A stretch of 64,000 nucleotides of DNA. It comes from Pseudanabaena sp. UWO311 (GTDB taxonomy: Bacteria > Cyanobacteriota > Cyanobacteriia > Pseudanabaenales > Pseudanabaenaceae). How positions within the stretch are numbered: position 1 is the first letter of the stretch; every line of letters starts with the position of its first letter. Location of the stretch: positions 124,001-188,000 of the forward strand of contig NZ_SJEE01000004.1 in the NCBI RefSeq assembly GCF_006937785.1, in the 5' to 3' direction. A program made the translations under genes and the position numbers. Below are positions 25,961 through 36,252 of the stretch, piece by piece. The notes beneath the pieces were generated by a model that saw only the letters and a list, made by a program, of their open reading frames with translations, had not been told where the DNA came from and ran no database searches.

Positions 25961-28900
25961 ATGTCTACGCCCACAACGACACTCACTCAAACTGAATTAA
26001 AATCGGCAATCGTGCGTACCCCCCTAGTCGTCACTGCGGAAACTACTGTGATGGAAGCGATCGCGAAAATGAGCGAGACAAGGACAATCTGCGCCGCCGA
26101 CCATACAGGAGACTCAGATAACGTCCACCTCGAAGCAAGATCGAGTTGTGTATTGGTGATGGAAGGGGAAAAAGTTGTCGGCATTATGACCGAACGCGAT
26201 GTGGTGCGTGTCAGCGCTCAACAGCGATCGCTTGACACTGTGACCGTGCGCGAGGTGATGGCAACACCTGTGGTCACGTTGCGAGAAGCTGACTTTACCG
26301 ATCTGTTTTCAGCGGTAAATCTGCTTCAGCAGCGCCGCATTCGCCATATGCCTATTTTAGATCGCGACGATCGCCTTTTGGGCATGATTACCCACGAGAG
26401 CTTGAGGCAACTCGCGCGACCTGTCGATTTATTACGCTTGCGTTTAGTGTCTGAGGTAATGACAACAAATGTGGTCTGTGCCGAACCCTCGACATCGATG
26501 CTTGCGATCGCCCAAACTATGGCTGAGCGACGAGTTGGCTCAGTCTTGATTGTGGAAACCCAATTCGATCTAGAGGGCAACCCCTTGCAAATCCCCTTGG
26601 GCATTACAACTGAACGTGATATTGTCCAGTTTCAATCTCTAGGGTTGCAATTAGAGCGCGTGGAAGTGCAGATGGTGATGAGTGCACCTGTGTTTGCGGT
26701 ACGTCCTAACGACACCTTGATGGTGGTACAGCAGATCATGGAGCAGCGATCAATCCGCCGCTTGGTTGTGACAGGCGATCAGGGTGAACTATTGGGTGTT
26801 GTGACTCAGACCAGTTTGTTAAATGCACTCAATCCATTGGAGCTCTATACCCTATCCAAGATTTTGGAGCAAAAGGTTTCGCAACTGGAGGCCGAGAAAC
26901 TAAAACTGCTGGAAAATTACAATGCTGAACTAGAGCATCAAGTAGAGCAACGCACGGCTGACCTCCATGCTAAGTTCGAGCGGGAGCAGTTGATCTCCAA
27001 GATTTCAACAGGTATTGCGGCTTTATTTAGTTTGCCAGAAATCCTCAACGCCGCAGTCCAAGAACTGAGATCGTTCCTTGGTTGCGATCGCATGTTAGTT
27101 TGGCAGTTTGAGCCCGATTGGAGCGGTGTGATTGTCTCTGAGTCAGTGGGTGCTGGTTGGCGAGCCTCATTGCATGAGGCAATTGACGATCCCTGTTTTC
27201 GTGGGGATATTGCTCTACGATATGGCGAAGGTCGCACGATCGCGATCGCCGATATCCATCAGGCTGGTTATCCCAACTGTTATATTGAGATGTTAGAGGC
27301 ATATCAAGTTAAGTCCAATCTTGTCGTCCCAATCCATGTCTCAGGCAAATTATGGGGATTGTTGATTGGACATCAGTGTGACGATTATCGGGATTGGCAA
27401 GATGCAGATTTGTTGTTGTTAAATGAGTTAGCAGTGCAGATTGCGATCGCGATCCAGCAAGCTTCCGCCTATGAGCAAGCCCAAATCGAACAAGCAGAGC
27501 GGCAACGCGCTGAAACCTCTCTCAGGGAGAGCGAACAAAGATTTCGCGCCATTTTTGACAACATGTTCCAACTGATCGGTCTATTGTCGCCCGCAGGGAT
27601 TTTGCTGGAAGCTAATCCAGCTTCGCTAACGGTGGCTGGGGTAGAGATTGAAGATGTCGTGGGGAAACCCTTTTGGGAAACTCATTGGTGGCAGGGTTTG
27701 CCAGAGGCACAACTACAGTTGCAACAGGCGATCGCCCGTGCCGCCAGGGGTGAATTTGTGCGCTATGAAGTTGATATCTTAGGAATAAATCAAACGATTA
27801 TTCCCGTTGACTTCTCATTGCGTCCGATCTTTGATGAATCTGGACGGATCAATTTATTGATTCCTGAAGCGAGAGATCTCAGGGAAGCAAAACAGCGAGA
27901 GTTGGAACTTAAACAGAGCGAGCAAAGATTCACCTCTTTGGCGACTGCTGCACCTGTCGGGATTTTTCGCACGGATACCGAAGGCAACTGTCTCTATGTA
28001 AATAAGCGTTGGTGTGAGATTGCGGGACTCAGCGCCGCTGATGCCGCAGGATTTGGATGGATCAGTGGTATCCATCCTAGAGATCGCGAACTAGTCTCGG
28101 CAGAATGGAATGAGTCTGTGCAAGCTAATCGACCTTTTTATTTAGAGTATCGATTTCTAAATAAATTTGGGCAGATTACTTGGGCTCTTGGTCAGTCGGA
28201 GGCTGAACGAGATGCGATGGGCGAAATAATCGGCTATGTCGGCACGATTACGGATATTAGCGATCGCAAACAAGCTGAAGAACAAGCCCAGCATCGTCTG
28301 GATATCCTAGAAGCTGCAAGGGATATCATTGCCTCTACAGATAGCACAGGGAAAGTTACCTATTTGAATCGGGAGGGGAGAGATCTATTAGGAATTGCTC
28401 TAGACGAAGACATTTCTCAGACCCATATCCCCGACTATCATTCTCCCCAAATGGCTGATTTCCTTCTGCAAGAAGCACTCCCCCAGTGCGTAAAGAATGG
28501 ATTTTGGGCAGGAGAGACCCGATTCCGACGATGGGATGGTAGCAGCGAATTTCCTGTCCTACAGACAATCGTGTGCCATCGCCAGCAAGATGGAGCTATC
28601 AGTCATTATTCTACGATCGCGAGGGATATCAGCGATCGCAAACAAGCCGAGGCGGCTCTACAACAACTCAATCAAGAACTAGAAGCCAAGGTCGAAGAAC
28701 GCACCCAAGCACTTTGGCAAGTGAATAGTTTGCAAAAAGCTATTCTCGATGGTGCTGATTATGCATTTATTTCCACCGATTTAAATGGGGTAATTCAGAC
28801 CTTTAACAAAGCTGCGGAAAGAATGTTAGGTTACAGTGCTGATGAAGTAATTGGTAAACTCACACCAGCAATTATTCACGAACCTCAGGAGGTAATTAAT

Positions 28901-31756
28901 CGAGCCACAATACTCTCTTTGGAACTAGAGCAAGATATTCCCATCGGCTTTGATGTATTTGTCGCCAAGGCTCGTCTAGGTATTGCTAGTGAAGACGAAT
29001 GGACTTATATCCGCAAAGATGGTTCTCGTTTTCCTGTGTTGCTATCTGTTACCGCGCTAAAGGATATCAATCAGCAAATTATTGGATTCCTAGGTATTGC
29101 CCAAGATATTAGCGATCGCAAACAGGCAGAACTAGAACGCCAGCAGTTACTTCAGGAATTGTCTAACTTTAAGATCGCTTTGGATCGATCTGCAATTGTT
29201 GCGATTACCGATGCCAGAGGCATAATGACCAACGTCAACGATCGTCTCTGCGAGATTTCTGGTTACACACGCGAAGAACTACTTGGTCAAACCCATCGCA
29301 TTATCAACTCTGGATACCATCCCCCTAGCTTTTTTCAAGATCTTTGGCGAACTATTGCCAATGGTGAAATTTGGCGCGGCGAAATTTGCAATCGTACTAA
29401 AAATGGCAGTCTGTATTGGATGGAAAGCACGATAGTTCCTTTTTTGGACGAGCAAGGACGAGCATTTCAATATCTCGCCATTCGCTTTGACATTACCCAA
29501 CGCAAACAAGCTGAGTTAGCTATTCAAGAAAGTGAAGCCAGATTTCGCTATTTGGCGGATCATGCACCTGTGTTGATTTGGTTGTCGGGTTTAGATACAC
29601 TTTGCTTCCACTTTAATAAAACTTGGTTAGACTTTACAGGCCGGACGATGGAGCAAGAATCTGGCAATGGCTGGACTGAAGGAGTTCATCCTGACGATTT
29701 TCATTTTTATTTAGATGTCTACACGACTTCCTTTGATATGCGTCAATCCTTTGAGATGGAATATCGTCTCAGAAGATTTGATGGTGAGTATCGCTGGATG
29801 CTAGATACGGGTACACCCCGATTTGATGCCGATGGTGAATTTTTGGGCTATATCGGCACTTGCACTGATATCAGCGATCGCAAAGCTATCGAACAGGAGA
29901 TTTTAGAAAACCAAAGATTTATTCAGAAAATTGCCGAGGCATCGCCGAACATTCTCTATCTCTACGACCTACAAGAACATTGCAACGTTTACAGCAATCG
30001 CGAGATTGCATCAGTGCTTGGCTACACACCCACTGAGATTCAAGCGATGGGAGCGGCTCTATTCACAAACTTGATGCATCCCGAAGACCTTGTGAAAATA
30101 CCTGATTACTATCAACAAATCGAAGCTGCGCAATCGGAGGAAGTTTTTGAAATTGAATATCGGATGCGTCATGCTAATGGCGAATGGCGATGGCTCTATA
30201 GTCGCGACACAGTATTTAGCCGAGACGATCGCGGACAGATAAAGCTGACCATTGGGACTGCACAGGACATTAGCGAACGTAAGCAAGCAGAGCAGCGGCT
30301 CAAACAACAACTCACTGCGATCGAAGCCGCTGTGGATGGCATTGCGATCCTCAAAGACGATTGCTATATTTACCTAAACTCGTCACATGTTAGTTTATTT
30401 GGCTATACTCGCCCAGAAGAGCTCTTGGGCAAAAACTGGAGAATGCTCTATTCCTCAGAAGAGCTTCAGCGTTTTGAGCGCGAAGTGTTCCCAGTCCTAG
30501 GGACTAAGAGACATTGGGAAGGCGAAGCGATCGCTATCCGTAAAGATGGAACTACCTTTATTGAGGGGTTATCACTCACCTTGACCGAAGATGGCTTGCT
30601 GATTTGTGTCTGTCGTGATGTTTCTGCACGCAAACAACAAGAAGAAGAACTACAAAACCTTTCTGCGCGTCTCACCTTAGCCGCAAAGTCAGCCGCGATC
30701 GGCATTTGGGACTGGGATGTCGTGCAAAACATCCTCACTTGGGATGATCGCATGTACGAACTCTATGGCATCAAATCCAATCAGTTCACGAGTGCCTATG
30801 AAGCTTGGTCAAACAGCTTACATCCAGACGATCGTAGCGTCAGTGAATTGGCACTCCAACAAGCCCTAAAGGGTGAAAAAGACTTTGACACCGAATTTCG
30901 AGTAGTGCATCCCGACGGAACAATCCGCTTTATTCAAGGCTATGCAATGGTGCAGCACAACGCGCAGGGTGAAGTGCAGCGTATGGTTGGGATTAACATT
31001 GACATCACCGATCGCAAACTTGCTGAATCTCAAATCTTGCAAACCACTGCCCAGCTACAAGCTTCCAATCAAGAGCTAGAAGCCTTTGCTTATTCTGTTT
31101 CCCATGATCTCCGCTCTCCTCTTAGGGCGATCGATGGCTATAGCAATGCATTAATTGAAGATTATTATGACAAGTTTGATGACGAGGCGCGAGATTACTT
31201 CGATCGCATCCGCCGCAATATCAAACGCATGGGAATGCTGATTGAAGACCTATTACGGCTCTCCCGCGTATCGCGATCGGAAATGCAATATAGTTATGTT
31301 AATCTAAGTGCATTGGTTGAAGAACAAGTAAGTGAACTACAAGTATTAGAGCCTGAACGAGAAGTAGAAGTAGTCATCATTCCGAACATATTCGTATCAG
31401 CCGATCTCACTTTGATGCGAGTTGTGATCAGTAACTTAGTCCAAAATGCTTGGAAATTTACTAGCCATCATGTGTCTTCACGCATTGAATTTGGCGTAAT
31501 GCATCTAGAAGATCAATTAGTCTATTTTATCCGTGATGATGGGGCAGGATTTGACATGGCATTTGCTAAAATGCTCTTCGGAGTCTTCCAGCGTCTACAT
31601 AACACCAATGAATTTGCAGGTACTGGTATCGGTCTGGCAAGCGTACAGAGAGCCATCCATCGACATGGTGGAAAAGTATGGGCTGAGGGATTTGTAGAAA
31701 AAGGTGCGACAATTTACTTTACAGTACCGTATACATCGTCTAGAGCAGGAGGCTAA
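25961..31756 (+). CDS. Giant CBS-cyanobacteriochrome (DXCF)-nine PAS histidine kinase
   Basis: 1931 residues, soluble. Four CBS repeats at about 10-290, very similar to those of the kinase at 20413-23694. A coiled coil leads to GAF at about 335-505 with Asp410-Pro-Cys412-Phe413 and bilin-site Cys440-Tyr441 (YPNCYIEMLEAYQVKSNLVVPI); the cysteines are again 28 residues apart. Nine successive PAS repeats fill about 515-1690, many ending in DISDRKQAE. HisKA has His1715 (SVSHDLRSPLRAI), then HATPase (NLVQNAWKF, GTGIGL). No receiver is fused, but one is encoded three bases downstream (31760), followed by a hybrid kinase. The protein could combine blue/green light, nucleotide level and several PAS cues. 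Length and PAS number are extreme; I saw no frameshift or stop. Confidence 0.9.
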   Translation: MSTPTTTLTQTELKSAIVRTPLVVTAETTVMEAIAKMSETRTICAADHTGDSDNVHLEARSSCVLVMEGEKVVGIMTERDVVRVSAQQRSLDTVTVREVMATPVVTLREADFTDLFSAVNLLQQRRIRHMPILDRDDRLLGMITHESLRQLARPVDLLRLRLVSEVMTTNVVCAEPSTSMLAIAQTMAERRVGSVLIVETQFDLEGNPLQIPLGITTERDIVQFQSLGLQLERVEVQMVMSAPVFAVRPNDTLMVVQQIMEQRSIRRLVVTGDQGELLGVVTQTSLLNALNPLELYTLSKILEQKVSQLEAEKLKLLENYNAELEHQVEQRTADLHAKFEREQLISKISTGIAALFSLPEILNAAVQELRSFLGCDRMLVWQFEPDWSGVIVSESVGAGWRASLHEAIDDPCFRGDIALRYGEGRTIAIADIHQAGYPNCYIEMLEAYQVKSNLVVPIHVSGKLWGLLIGHQCDDYRDWQDADLLLLNELAVQIAIAIQQASAYEQAQIEQAERQRAETSLRESEQRFRAIFDNMFQLIGLLSPAGILLEANPASLTVAGVEIEDVVGKPFWETHWWQGLPEAQLQLQQAIARAARGEFVRYEVDILGINQTIIPVDFSLRPIFDESGRINLLIPEARDLREAKQRELELKQSEQRFTSLATAAPVGIFRTDTEGNCLYVNKRWCEIAGLSAADAAGFGWISGIHPRDRELVSAEWNESVQANRPFYLEYRFLNKFGQITWALGQSEAERDAMGEIIGYVGTITDISDRKQAEEQAQHRLDILEAARDIIASTDSTGKVTYLNREGRDLLGIALDEDISQTHIPDYHSPQMADFLLQEALPQCVKNGFWAGETRFRRWDGSSEFPVLQTIVCHRQQDGAISHYSTIARDISDRKQAEAALQQLNQELEAKVEERTQALWQVNSLQKAILDGADYAFISTDLNGVIQTFNKAAERMLGYSADEVIGKLTPAIIHEPQEVINRATILSLELEQDIPIGFDVFVAKARLGIASEDEWTYIRKDGSRFPVLLSVTALKDINQQIIGFLGIAQDISDRKQAELERQQLLQELSNFKIALDRSAIVAITDARGIMTNVNDRLCEISGYTREELLGQTHRIINSGYHPPSFFQDLWRTIANGEIWRGEICNRTKNGSLYWMESTIVPFLDEQGRAFQYLAIRFDITQRKQAELAIQESEARFRYLADHAPVLIWLSGLDTLCFHFNKTWLDFTGRTMEQESGNGWTEGVHPDDFHFYLDVYTTSFDMRQSFEMEYRLRRFDGEYRWMLDTGTPRFDADGEFLGYIGTCTDISDRKAIEQEILENQRFIQKIAEASPNILYLYDLQEHCNVYSNREIASVLGYTPTEIQAMGAALFTNLMHPEDLVKIPDYYQQIEAAQSEEVFEIEYRMRHANGEWRWLYSRDTVFSRDDRGQIKLTIGTAQDISERKQAEQRLKQQLTAIEAAVDGIAILKDDCYIYLNSSHVSLFGYTRPEELLGKNWRMLYSSEELQRFEREVFPVLGTKRHWEGEAIAIRKDGTTFIEGLSLTLTEDGLLICVCRDVSARKQQEEELQNLSARLTLAAKSAAIGIWDWDVVQNILTWDDRMYELYGIKSNQFTSAYEAWSNSLHPDDRSVSELALQQALKGEKDFDTEFRVVHPDGTIRFIQGYAMVQHNAQGEVQRMVGINIDITDRKLAESQILQTTAQLQASNQELEAFAYSVSHDLRSPLRAIDGYSNALIEDYYDKFDDEARDYFDRIRRNIKRMGMLIEDLLRLSRVSRSEMQYSYVNLSALVEEQVSELQVLEPEREVEVVIIPNIFVSADLTLMRVVISNLVQNAWKFTSHHVSSRIEFGVMHLEDQLVYFIRDDGAGFDMAFAKMLFGVFQRLHNTNEFAGTGIGLASVQRAIHRHGGKVWAEGFVEKGATIYFTVPYTSSRAGG

Positions 31757-31759
31757 ATC

Positions 31760-32182
31760 ATGGCAACTCAAGCGACCATCTTATTAGTTGAAGATAATCC
31801 CGATGACGAGCGTTTGGCTATCAGGGCTTTGCGTCGAGCCAATATCTCTGCTGAAATTCTCATCGCTCGTAATGGAGAAGAAGCTCTAGCCACAGTATTT
31901 AATACAAATTGCCTTCCTATCGTTATGATTCTAGACTTAAAATTGCCAAAAATTGATGGTCTGGATGTTTTAAGAGCTATCCGAGCTGATGCAAAAACTC
32001 GTCTACTACCAGTAGTAATCCTCACTTCATCAAGTGAACAGCGGGATATTATTGACAGCTATGACCTAGGGGCAAATAGCTATGTTCGGAAACCAATTGA
32101 ATTTGATCGATTTACTGAAGCTGTAGGGCAATTAGCAATTTACTGGACAGGTATTAATGAACCAATCACTTTAGAGAGATAA
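31760..32182 (+). CDS. Rcp1-like single-domain response regulator
   Basis: 140 residues, receiver only, Asp59 (MILDLKLPKIDG) and Lys in VRKPIEF. It starts three bases after the giant kinase and ends two bases before the next hybrid kinase, so it is embedded in a three-gene operon and is the obvious phosphoacceptor of the receiver-less kinase upstream. Its ending, IYWTGINEPI, is Rcp1-like. Confidence 0.93.
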   Translation: MATQATILLVEDNPDDERLAIRALRRANISAEILIARNGEEALATVFNTNCLPIVMILDLKLPKIDGLDVLRAIRADAKTRLLPVVILTSSSEQRDIIDSYDLGANSYVRKPIEFDRFTEAVGQLAIYWTGINEPITLER

Positions 32183-32184
32183 AC

Positions 32185-35100
32185 ATGCTTGATGTTTTAA
32201 ATGTTTTAATCGTCGAGGATATAGAAGATGATGCACTTTTGGTCGTTCGAGAGTTACATCGTGGAGATTTTAGCGTTGAATGGGAGCGAGTACAGACCTC
32301 TGAAGCAATTCATAATGCTCTGAATAAGCGAACTTGGGATGTGATCATTGCTGATTATCATCTACCTCAAATTACAGCACCTGAAGTATTCGAGATCCTC
32401 CAGCAAAGACAGCTCAATCTACCCTTTATAGTCATTTCAGGAAAAATCAATGAATCTTTAGCAATTGATCTTATGAGGCAAGGGGCAGATGACTACCTGC
32501 AAAAAGATCACTTAAACCGACTAGCCGAGGCGATACGCCGAAGCATGAAGGATTCCAAGATCCGTATAGAGCGTCAACAACAAACTCTAGAGTTAGAGCG
32601 CACTAGAGAAACCCTGCAACTAGCAGTTGAATCTTCGGGTATTGGCTTATGGGATTGGGCAGTTCAGACTGGAGCTGTGACATTTAACGATCGTTGGGCG
32701 GAGATAATTGGTTATAGCATTGAGGAGCTAGATCCGCTCAATGTTGAAACATGGCGGCAAAATACGCATCCTGATGATCTACAGAAAGCCACCTTAGCTT
32801 TAGAGCAACATTTCCGCAAAGAAACTGAGACTTACGAGTGTGAACTCAGGATGCGCCACAAGCTGGGTGCATGGGTGTGGGTTTTGGCTAGTGGCAAGGT
32901 AGTAGAATGGGATACTGATGGGAAGCCACTGCGGATGACGGGGACGCATCTCGATATTAGCGGACGTAAACAGTCAGTTGAGATGTTGCTAAAACTTAAT
33001 GAGACCTTAGAAAAAAGAGTACAGGAGCGGACTGCTGATTTACAAAGAAGTGAGAGCCGCTTGCGAGAAGCACAGCAAATTGCCCGTCTTGGTAGTTGGG
33101 AGTTAGATGTACCAACCAGACAAAATTCTTGGTCGATAGAAGTTTTTCGGATTTTTAGGCTCGATCCTAACGTCCCAGTGCCAAACTATGAAGAGATGCT
33201 AGCCTATTTCCCCATCGATGATCGCATACGAGTTCTCCAACTCATCGATAGGGCAATTCAGCTTGGGGAAAGCTTTGAGATAGATTTACAAATTATTCGC
33301 GCAGATGGTTCTTGGGGTTATGTGTTTGTCAAAGTGGAAGCTGTCTGGAATGCAGAAGATGTAGTGACGAGACTGTTTGGGATTGTGATGGATATAAGCG
33401 ATCGCAAACAATCTGAAGCCCAATTGCAACAACAAATAAAGCAGCAAATCTTGATGGCGGAAATCACCCAAAGGATAAGGCAATCGTTAGATCTGCAAAC
33501 CATTTTTGATACTGCTGCACAGGAAATGCAGAATTTCCTTAATGCCGATCGCGTCGGGATCTTTAAGTTCTATCCCGAATCTAATTTTGATGATGGGGAA
33601 TTTGTCTCTGAAGCTCTTGTCGCAGGGTTCCCATCAGCTTTAGCCATTAGGGTTCATGACCATACCTTTGGCGAAAACTATGCCGCACTCTACACTAAGG
33701 GACGAGCCTATATCGTCGATGATATCTATAAGAATGGTTCGCAAGTCTGTCACGTTGATATCTTGGCAAAGTTTCAGGTGAAAGCAAATATCGTGATGCC
33801 GTTGCTTTGCGGTCAAGAGTTGTGGGGCTTGTTATGCATCCATCAATGCGCGTCAACTCGCCATTGGCTCCAACAGGAGATTAACTTTTGCTATCAGATA
33901 TCCGATCAGTTAGCGATCGCCATTCAGCAAGCAAGTCTATTGGAACAAGCACAACTGGAAATAGCAGAAAAGCAGCAAGCTGAAGCAATGCTATCTGAGA
34001 GCTACCAAAAGCTCGCCCACACAAATGAAGAACTCATCCGCGCAACAAGGCTCAAGGATGAGTTTCTTGCTAATATGAGCCATGAGCTGCGTACGCCGCT
34101 CAATGCTATTTTGGGGATGACCGAAGCAATGCAAGAACAGATTTTAGGCTCCATCAGCGATCGCCAAGTCAAAGCACTATCAACAATTGAACGCAGTGGA
34201 AATCATCTCTTATCATTGATCAATGATATTCTCGATGTCGCAAAAATTGAATCAGGAAAAATCACCCTAGATCTGACAGCTACATCCATTCAAATGTTAT
34301 GCCAATCAAGCTTAGTATTTATCAAACAGCAGGCATTCCAAAAATCCATTCAATTAATAGAAAAAATACCTCAGGATTTACCAGATTTAATGGTTGATGA
34401 GCGGCGTATCCGTCAAGTCCTGATCAACCTGCTGAATAATGCCGTTAAATTTACGCCTGAAGGTGGAAGTATTACCTTAGATATATCACGAATTACCTCC
34501 GAACAAATGCCCACAGCCTTTGCCAAAACTACCATGGCTTATTTACAAGTTGCTGTGATTGATACTGGTATTGGCATCGCTGCTGAAAATATCTCGAAAC
34601 TATTTCAACCCTTTATGCAAATTGATAGTTCCCTAAATCGCAAATATGAAGGAACGGGATTGGGGCTAGCGCTAGTGAAACGAATTGTGGAACTACATAG
34701 GGGGCGGGTATGGCTAGCCAGTGAAATAGGTGTGGGTAGTAGCTTTATGTTTGCTCTTCCCTACGATGAAGTCATCTCATCTCCTCAAAATCTTTCTCTT
34801 GAGCCAGACCTAAATATAGAAGATACTTCTGAGCAGAGCCAACGAGATCCAGCAGCATGGTCGCCATTGATTTTGCTCGCGGAAGATAACGAAACAAATA
34901 TCATGACATTCTCTAGCTATCTAGAAGCTAAGAGTTATAGAATGCTCTTAGCAAAAGATGGACTAGAAGCGATCGCGATCGCCAAAGCCCATCAACCTGA
35001 CTTGATTTTAATGGATATTCAGATGCCAGGTATAGATGGAATAGAGGCAATTCAGCAAATTCGCTGTGAACCTAATTTGATTGATATACCGATTATTGCT

Positions 35101-35238
35101 CTGACTGCACTAGCGATGGCAGGCGATCGCGAAAGGTGCTTAGAAGCTGGCGCTAATGATTATCTATCTAAGCCTGTAAAACTTAAAGCTTTAGACCAAA
35201 TGATCCAAACCCACTTAAAAATATGCAACGACGAATAA
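32185..35238 (+). CDS. REC-PAS-PAS-cyanobacteriochrome hybrid histidine kinase
   Basis: 1017 residues. Receiver at 5-125 (Asp57 in IIADYHLPQ, Lys in LQKDHL), PAS at about 140-262 and 290-408, GAF at 420-585, HisKA with His633 (NMSHELRTPLNAILG), HATPase (NLLNNAVKF, DTGIGI, GTGLGL) and a C-terminal receiver (LILMDIQMP, SKPVK). The GAF has Cys522-His523 (SQVCHVDILAKFQVKANIVMPL) and Asp492-His-Thr494-Phe, so the second-cysteine position is Thr and a one-cysteine photocycle is expected. With a receiver at each end, it can both accept and relay phosphate. It is the third gene of the operon with 25961 and 31760. Confidence 0.9.
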   Translation: MLDVLNVLIVEDIEDDALLVVRELHRGDFSVEWERVQTSEAIHNALNKRTWDVIIADYHLPQITAPEVFEILQQRQLNLPFIVISGKINESLAIDLMRQGADDYLQKDHLNRLAEAIRRSMKDSKIRIERQQQTLELERTRETLQLAVESSGIGLWDWAVQTGAVTFNDRWAEIIGYSIEELDPLNVETWRQNTHPDDLQKATLALEQHFRKETETYECELRMRHKLGAWVWVLASGKVVEWDTDGKPLRMTGTHLDISGRKQSVEMLLKLNETLEKRVQERTADLQRSESRLREAQQIARLGSWELDVPTRQNSWSIEVFRIFRLDPNVPVPNYEEMLAYFPIDDRIRVLQLIDRAIQLGESFEIDLQIIRADGSWGYVFVKVEAVWNAEDVVTRLFGIVMDISDRKQSEAQLQQQIKQQILMAEITQRIRQSLDLQTIFDTAAQEMQNFLNADRVGIFKFYPESNFDDGEFVSEALVAGFPSALAIRVHDHTFGENYAALYTKGRAYIVDDIYKNGSQVCHVDILAKFQVKANIVMPLLCGQELWGLLCIHQCASTRHWLQQEINFCYQISDQLAIAIQQASLLEQAQLEIAEKQQAEAMLSESYQKLAHTNEELIRATRLKDEFLANMSHELRTPLNAILGMTEAMQEQILGSISDRQVKALSTIERSGNHLLSLINDILDVAKIESGKITLDLTATSIQMLCQSSLVFIKQQAFQKSIQLIEKIPQDLPDLMVDERRIRQVLINLLNNAVKFTPEGGSITLDISRITSEQMPTAFAKTTMAYLQVAVIDTGIGIAAENISKLFQPFMQIDSSLNRKYEGTGLGLALVKRIVELHRGRVWLASEIGVGSSFMFALPYDEVISSPQNLSLEPDLNIEDTSEQSQRDPAAWSPLILLAEDNETNIMTFSSYLEAKSYRMLLAKDGLEAIAIAKAHQPDLILMDIQMPGIDGIEAIQQIRCEPNLIDIPIIALTALAMAGDRERCLEAGANDYLSKPVKLKALDQMIQTHLKICNDE

Positions 35239-35281
35239 TACCAAAACAAAAAATGGCTACGCCATTTTTTGTTTTGGTATT
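35237..35281. terminator. Bidirectional hairpin between convergent genes
   Basis: A perfect 21-base stem (arms begin AATACCAAAACAAAAAATGG) with a TAC loop. Its two ends overlap the stop codons of the plus-strand kinase and the minus-strand potassium channel, so it should terminate both. The arm ATACCAAAACA recurs in the complex fold-back at 38047-38150. Confidence 0.75.
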
Positions 35282-36167
35282 ATATAGCTATCGTTTCGTG
35301 GAAATAAGTGTAATCTAGATAGCGATGTCCATCATTTCCCATATGAATCACATCGACAAAACGGCGATCGAACATGAGGTTGCGTGCTGCATAAAAGTGT
35401 CGAGCGTGAAGCGTACCTTCAACTGTTTCATCAACACCAGTCAGAGATACAAGGACTTGAGCATGTAATCGTTCCATTGATTCTAAAGTCAAACCATACA
35501 AAGGACTACTCTGATCAATAGTATGCATCACTGTCCATGATAGTAAAAAGACAGGAGAATGCTCGCGCACTAATTTTAATTCATGCAAGCGCCGCATCAT
35601 CTGCCCTTCTTCCGTCACTTCATCAATCATCAGATAAACACTCAGTTTCGCTTCGAGAATATTATTACGTCGCTCGTTAGCAGCACGAAACATTAGAGTC
35701 GGCATACCATTGTAGTTATGAATCGTAGCAACACGACTGAACATCACACGAGAAGAAGATTTGGCAAATCTGGTAAAGGCTATTCCCGTGATCACCGCAA
35801 ATAACATCAAACTTGCGATCGATTCTAGGGTGACCAGCAGATTAGCATAAAGTGTTTGGGGATTCATTACTCCATAGCCAATGGAAGCAAGAGTCTGAAC
35901 ACTAAAGAAGAAAGCTTCCATAAAGCCTACCTTTGGAATGCCTGCGATCGCATTGGCATCTAGTAAATAGAGAACAGCAAAAACCGCATTGAGAAATATA
36001 TCAAATCCCACCACGATTCCCACAAATCCAATCCAAGGAATTGTTAACAATAGATGATAAGGATCGCGAAAATAAGAATGCCAAGAGTTTCCGCCGACAA
36101 CTTGCAGAACGCCATCACGCTGTTCTAATTTGATTACAGGACGATGGAGGTTACGTTTGATTCTCAT
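35280..36167 (-). CDS. Kir-type (KirBac) potassium channel
   Basis: 295 residues. An amphipathic N-terminal slide-helix region (DPYHLLLTIPW) precedes TM1 (about 42-66), a pore helix and selectivity filter ASIGYG at 94-99, and TM2 (about 107-133). The rest is a cytoplasmic immunoglobulin-like domain typical of inward-rectifier channels. The filter has Ser-Ile in place of the common Thr-Val or Thr-Ile before GYG, a conservative change that should keep potassium selectivity. It is transcribed convergently to the kinase operon and divergently from sfsA, so no operon partner suggests its signal. Channel family is firm, gating ligand unknown. Confidence 0.9.
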   Translation of the reverse strand: MRIKRNLHRPVIKLEQRDGVLQVVGGNSWHSYFRDPYHLLLTIPWIGFVGIVVGFDIFLNAVFAVLYLLDANAIAGIPKVGFMEAFFFSVQTLASIGYGVMNPQTLYANLLVTLESIASLMLFAVITGIAFTRFAKSSSRVMFSRVATIHNYNGMPTLMFRAANERRNNILEAKLSVYLMIDEVTEEGQMMRRLHELKLVREHSPVFLLSWTVMHTIDQSSPLYGLTLESMERLHAQVLVSLTGVDETVEGTLHARHFYAARNLMFDRRFVDVIHMGNDGHRYLDYTYFHETIAI

Positions 36168-36252
36168 ACTAACTTACTGCCAAAGTGACTTTCTCTTCAT
36201 GTTAATATGGTCAGCGCCTTGCGCCGTTCATATCAAACTAATTCAACTAAAA

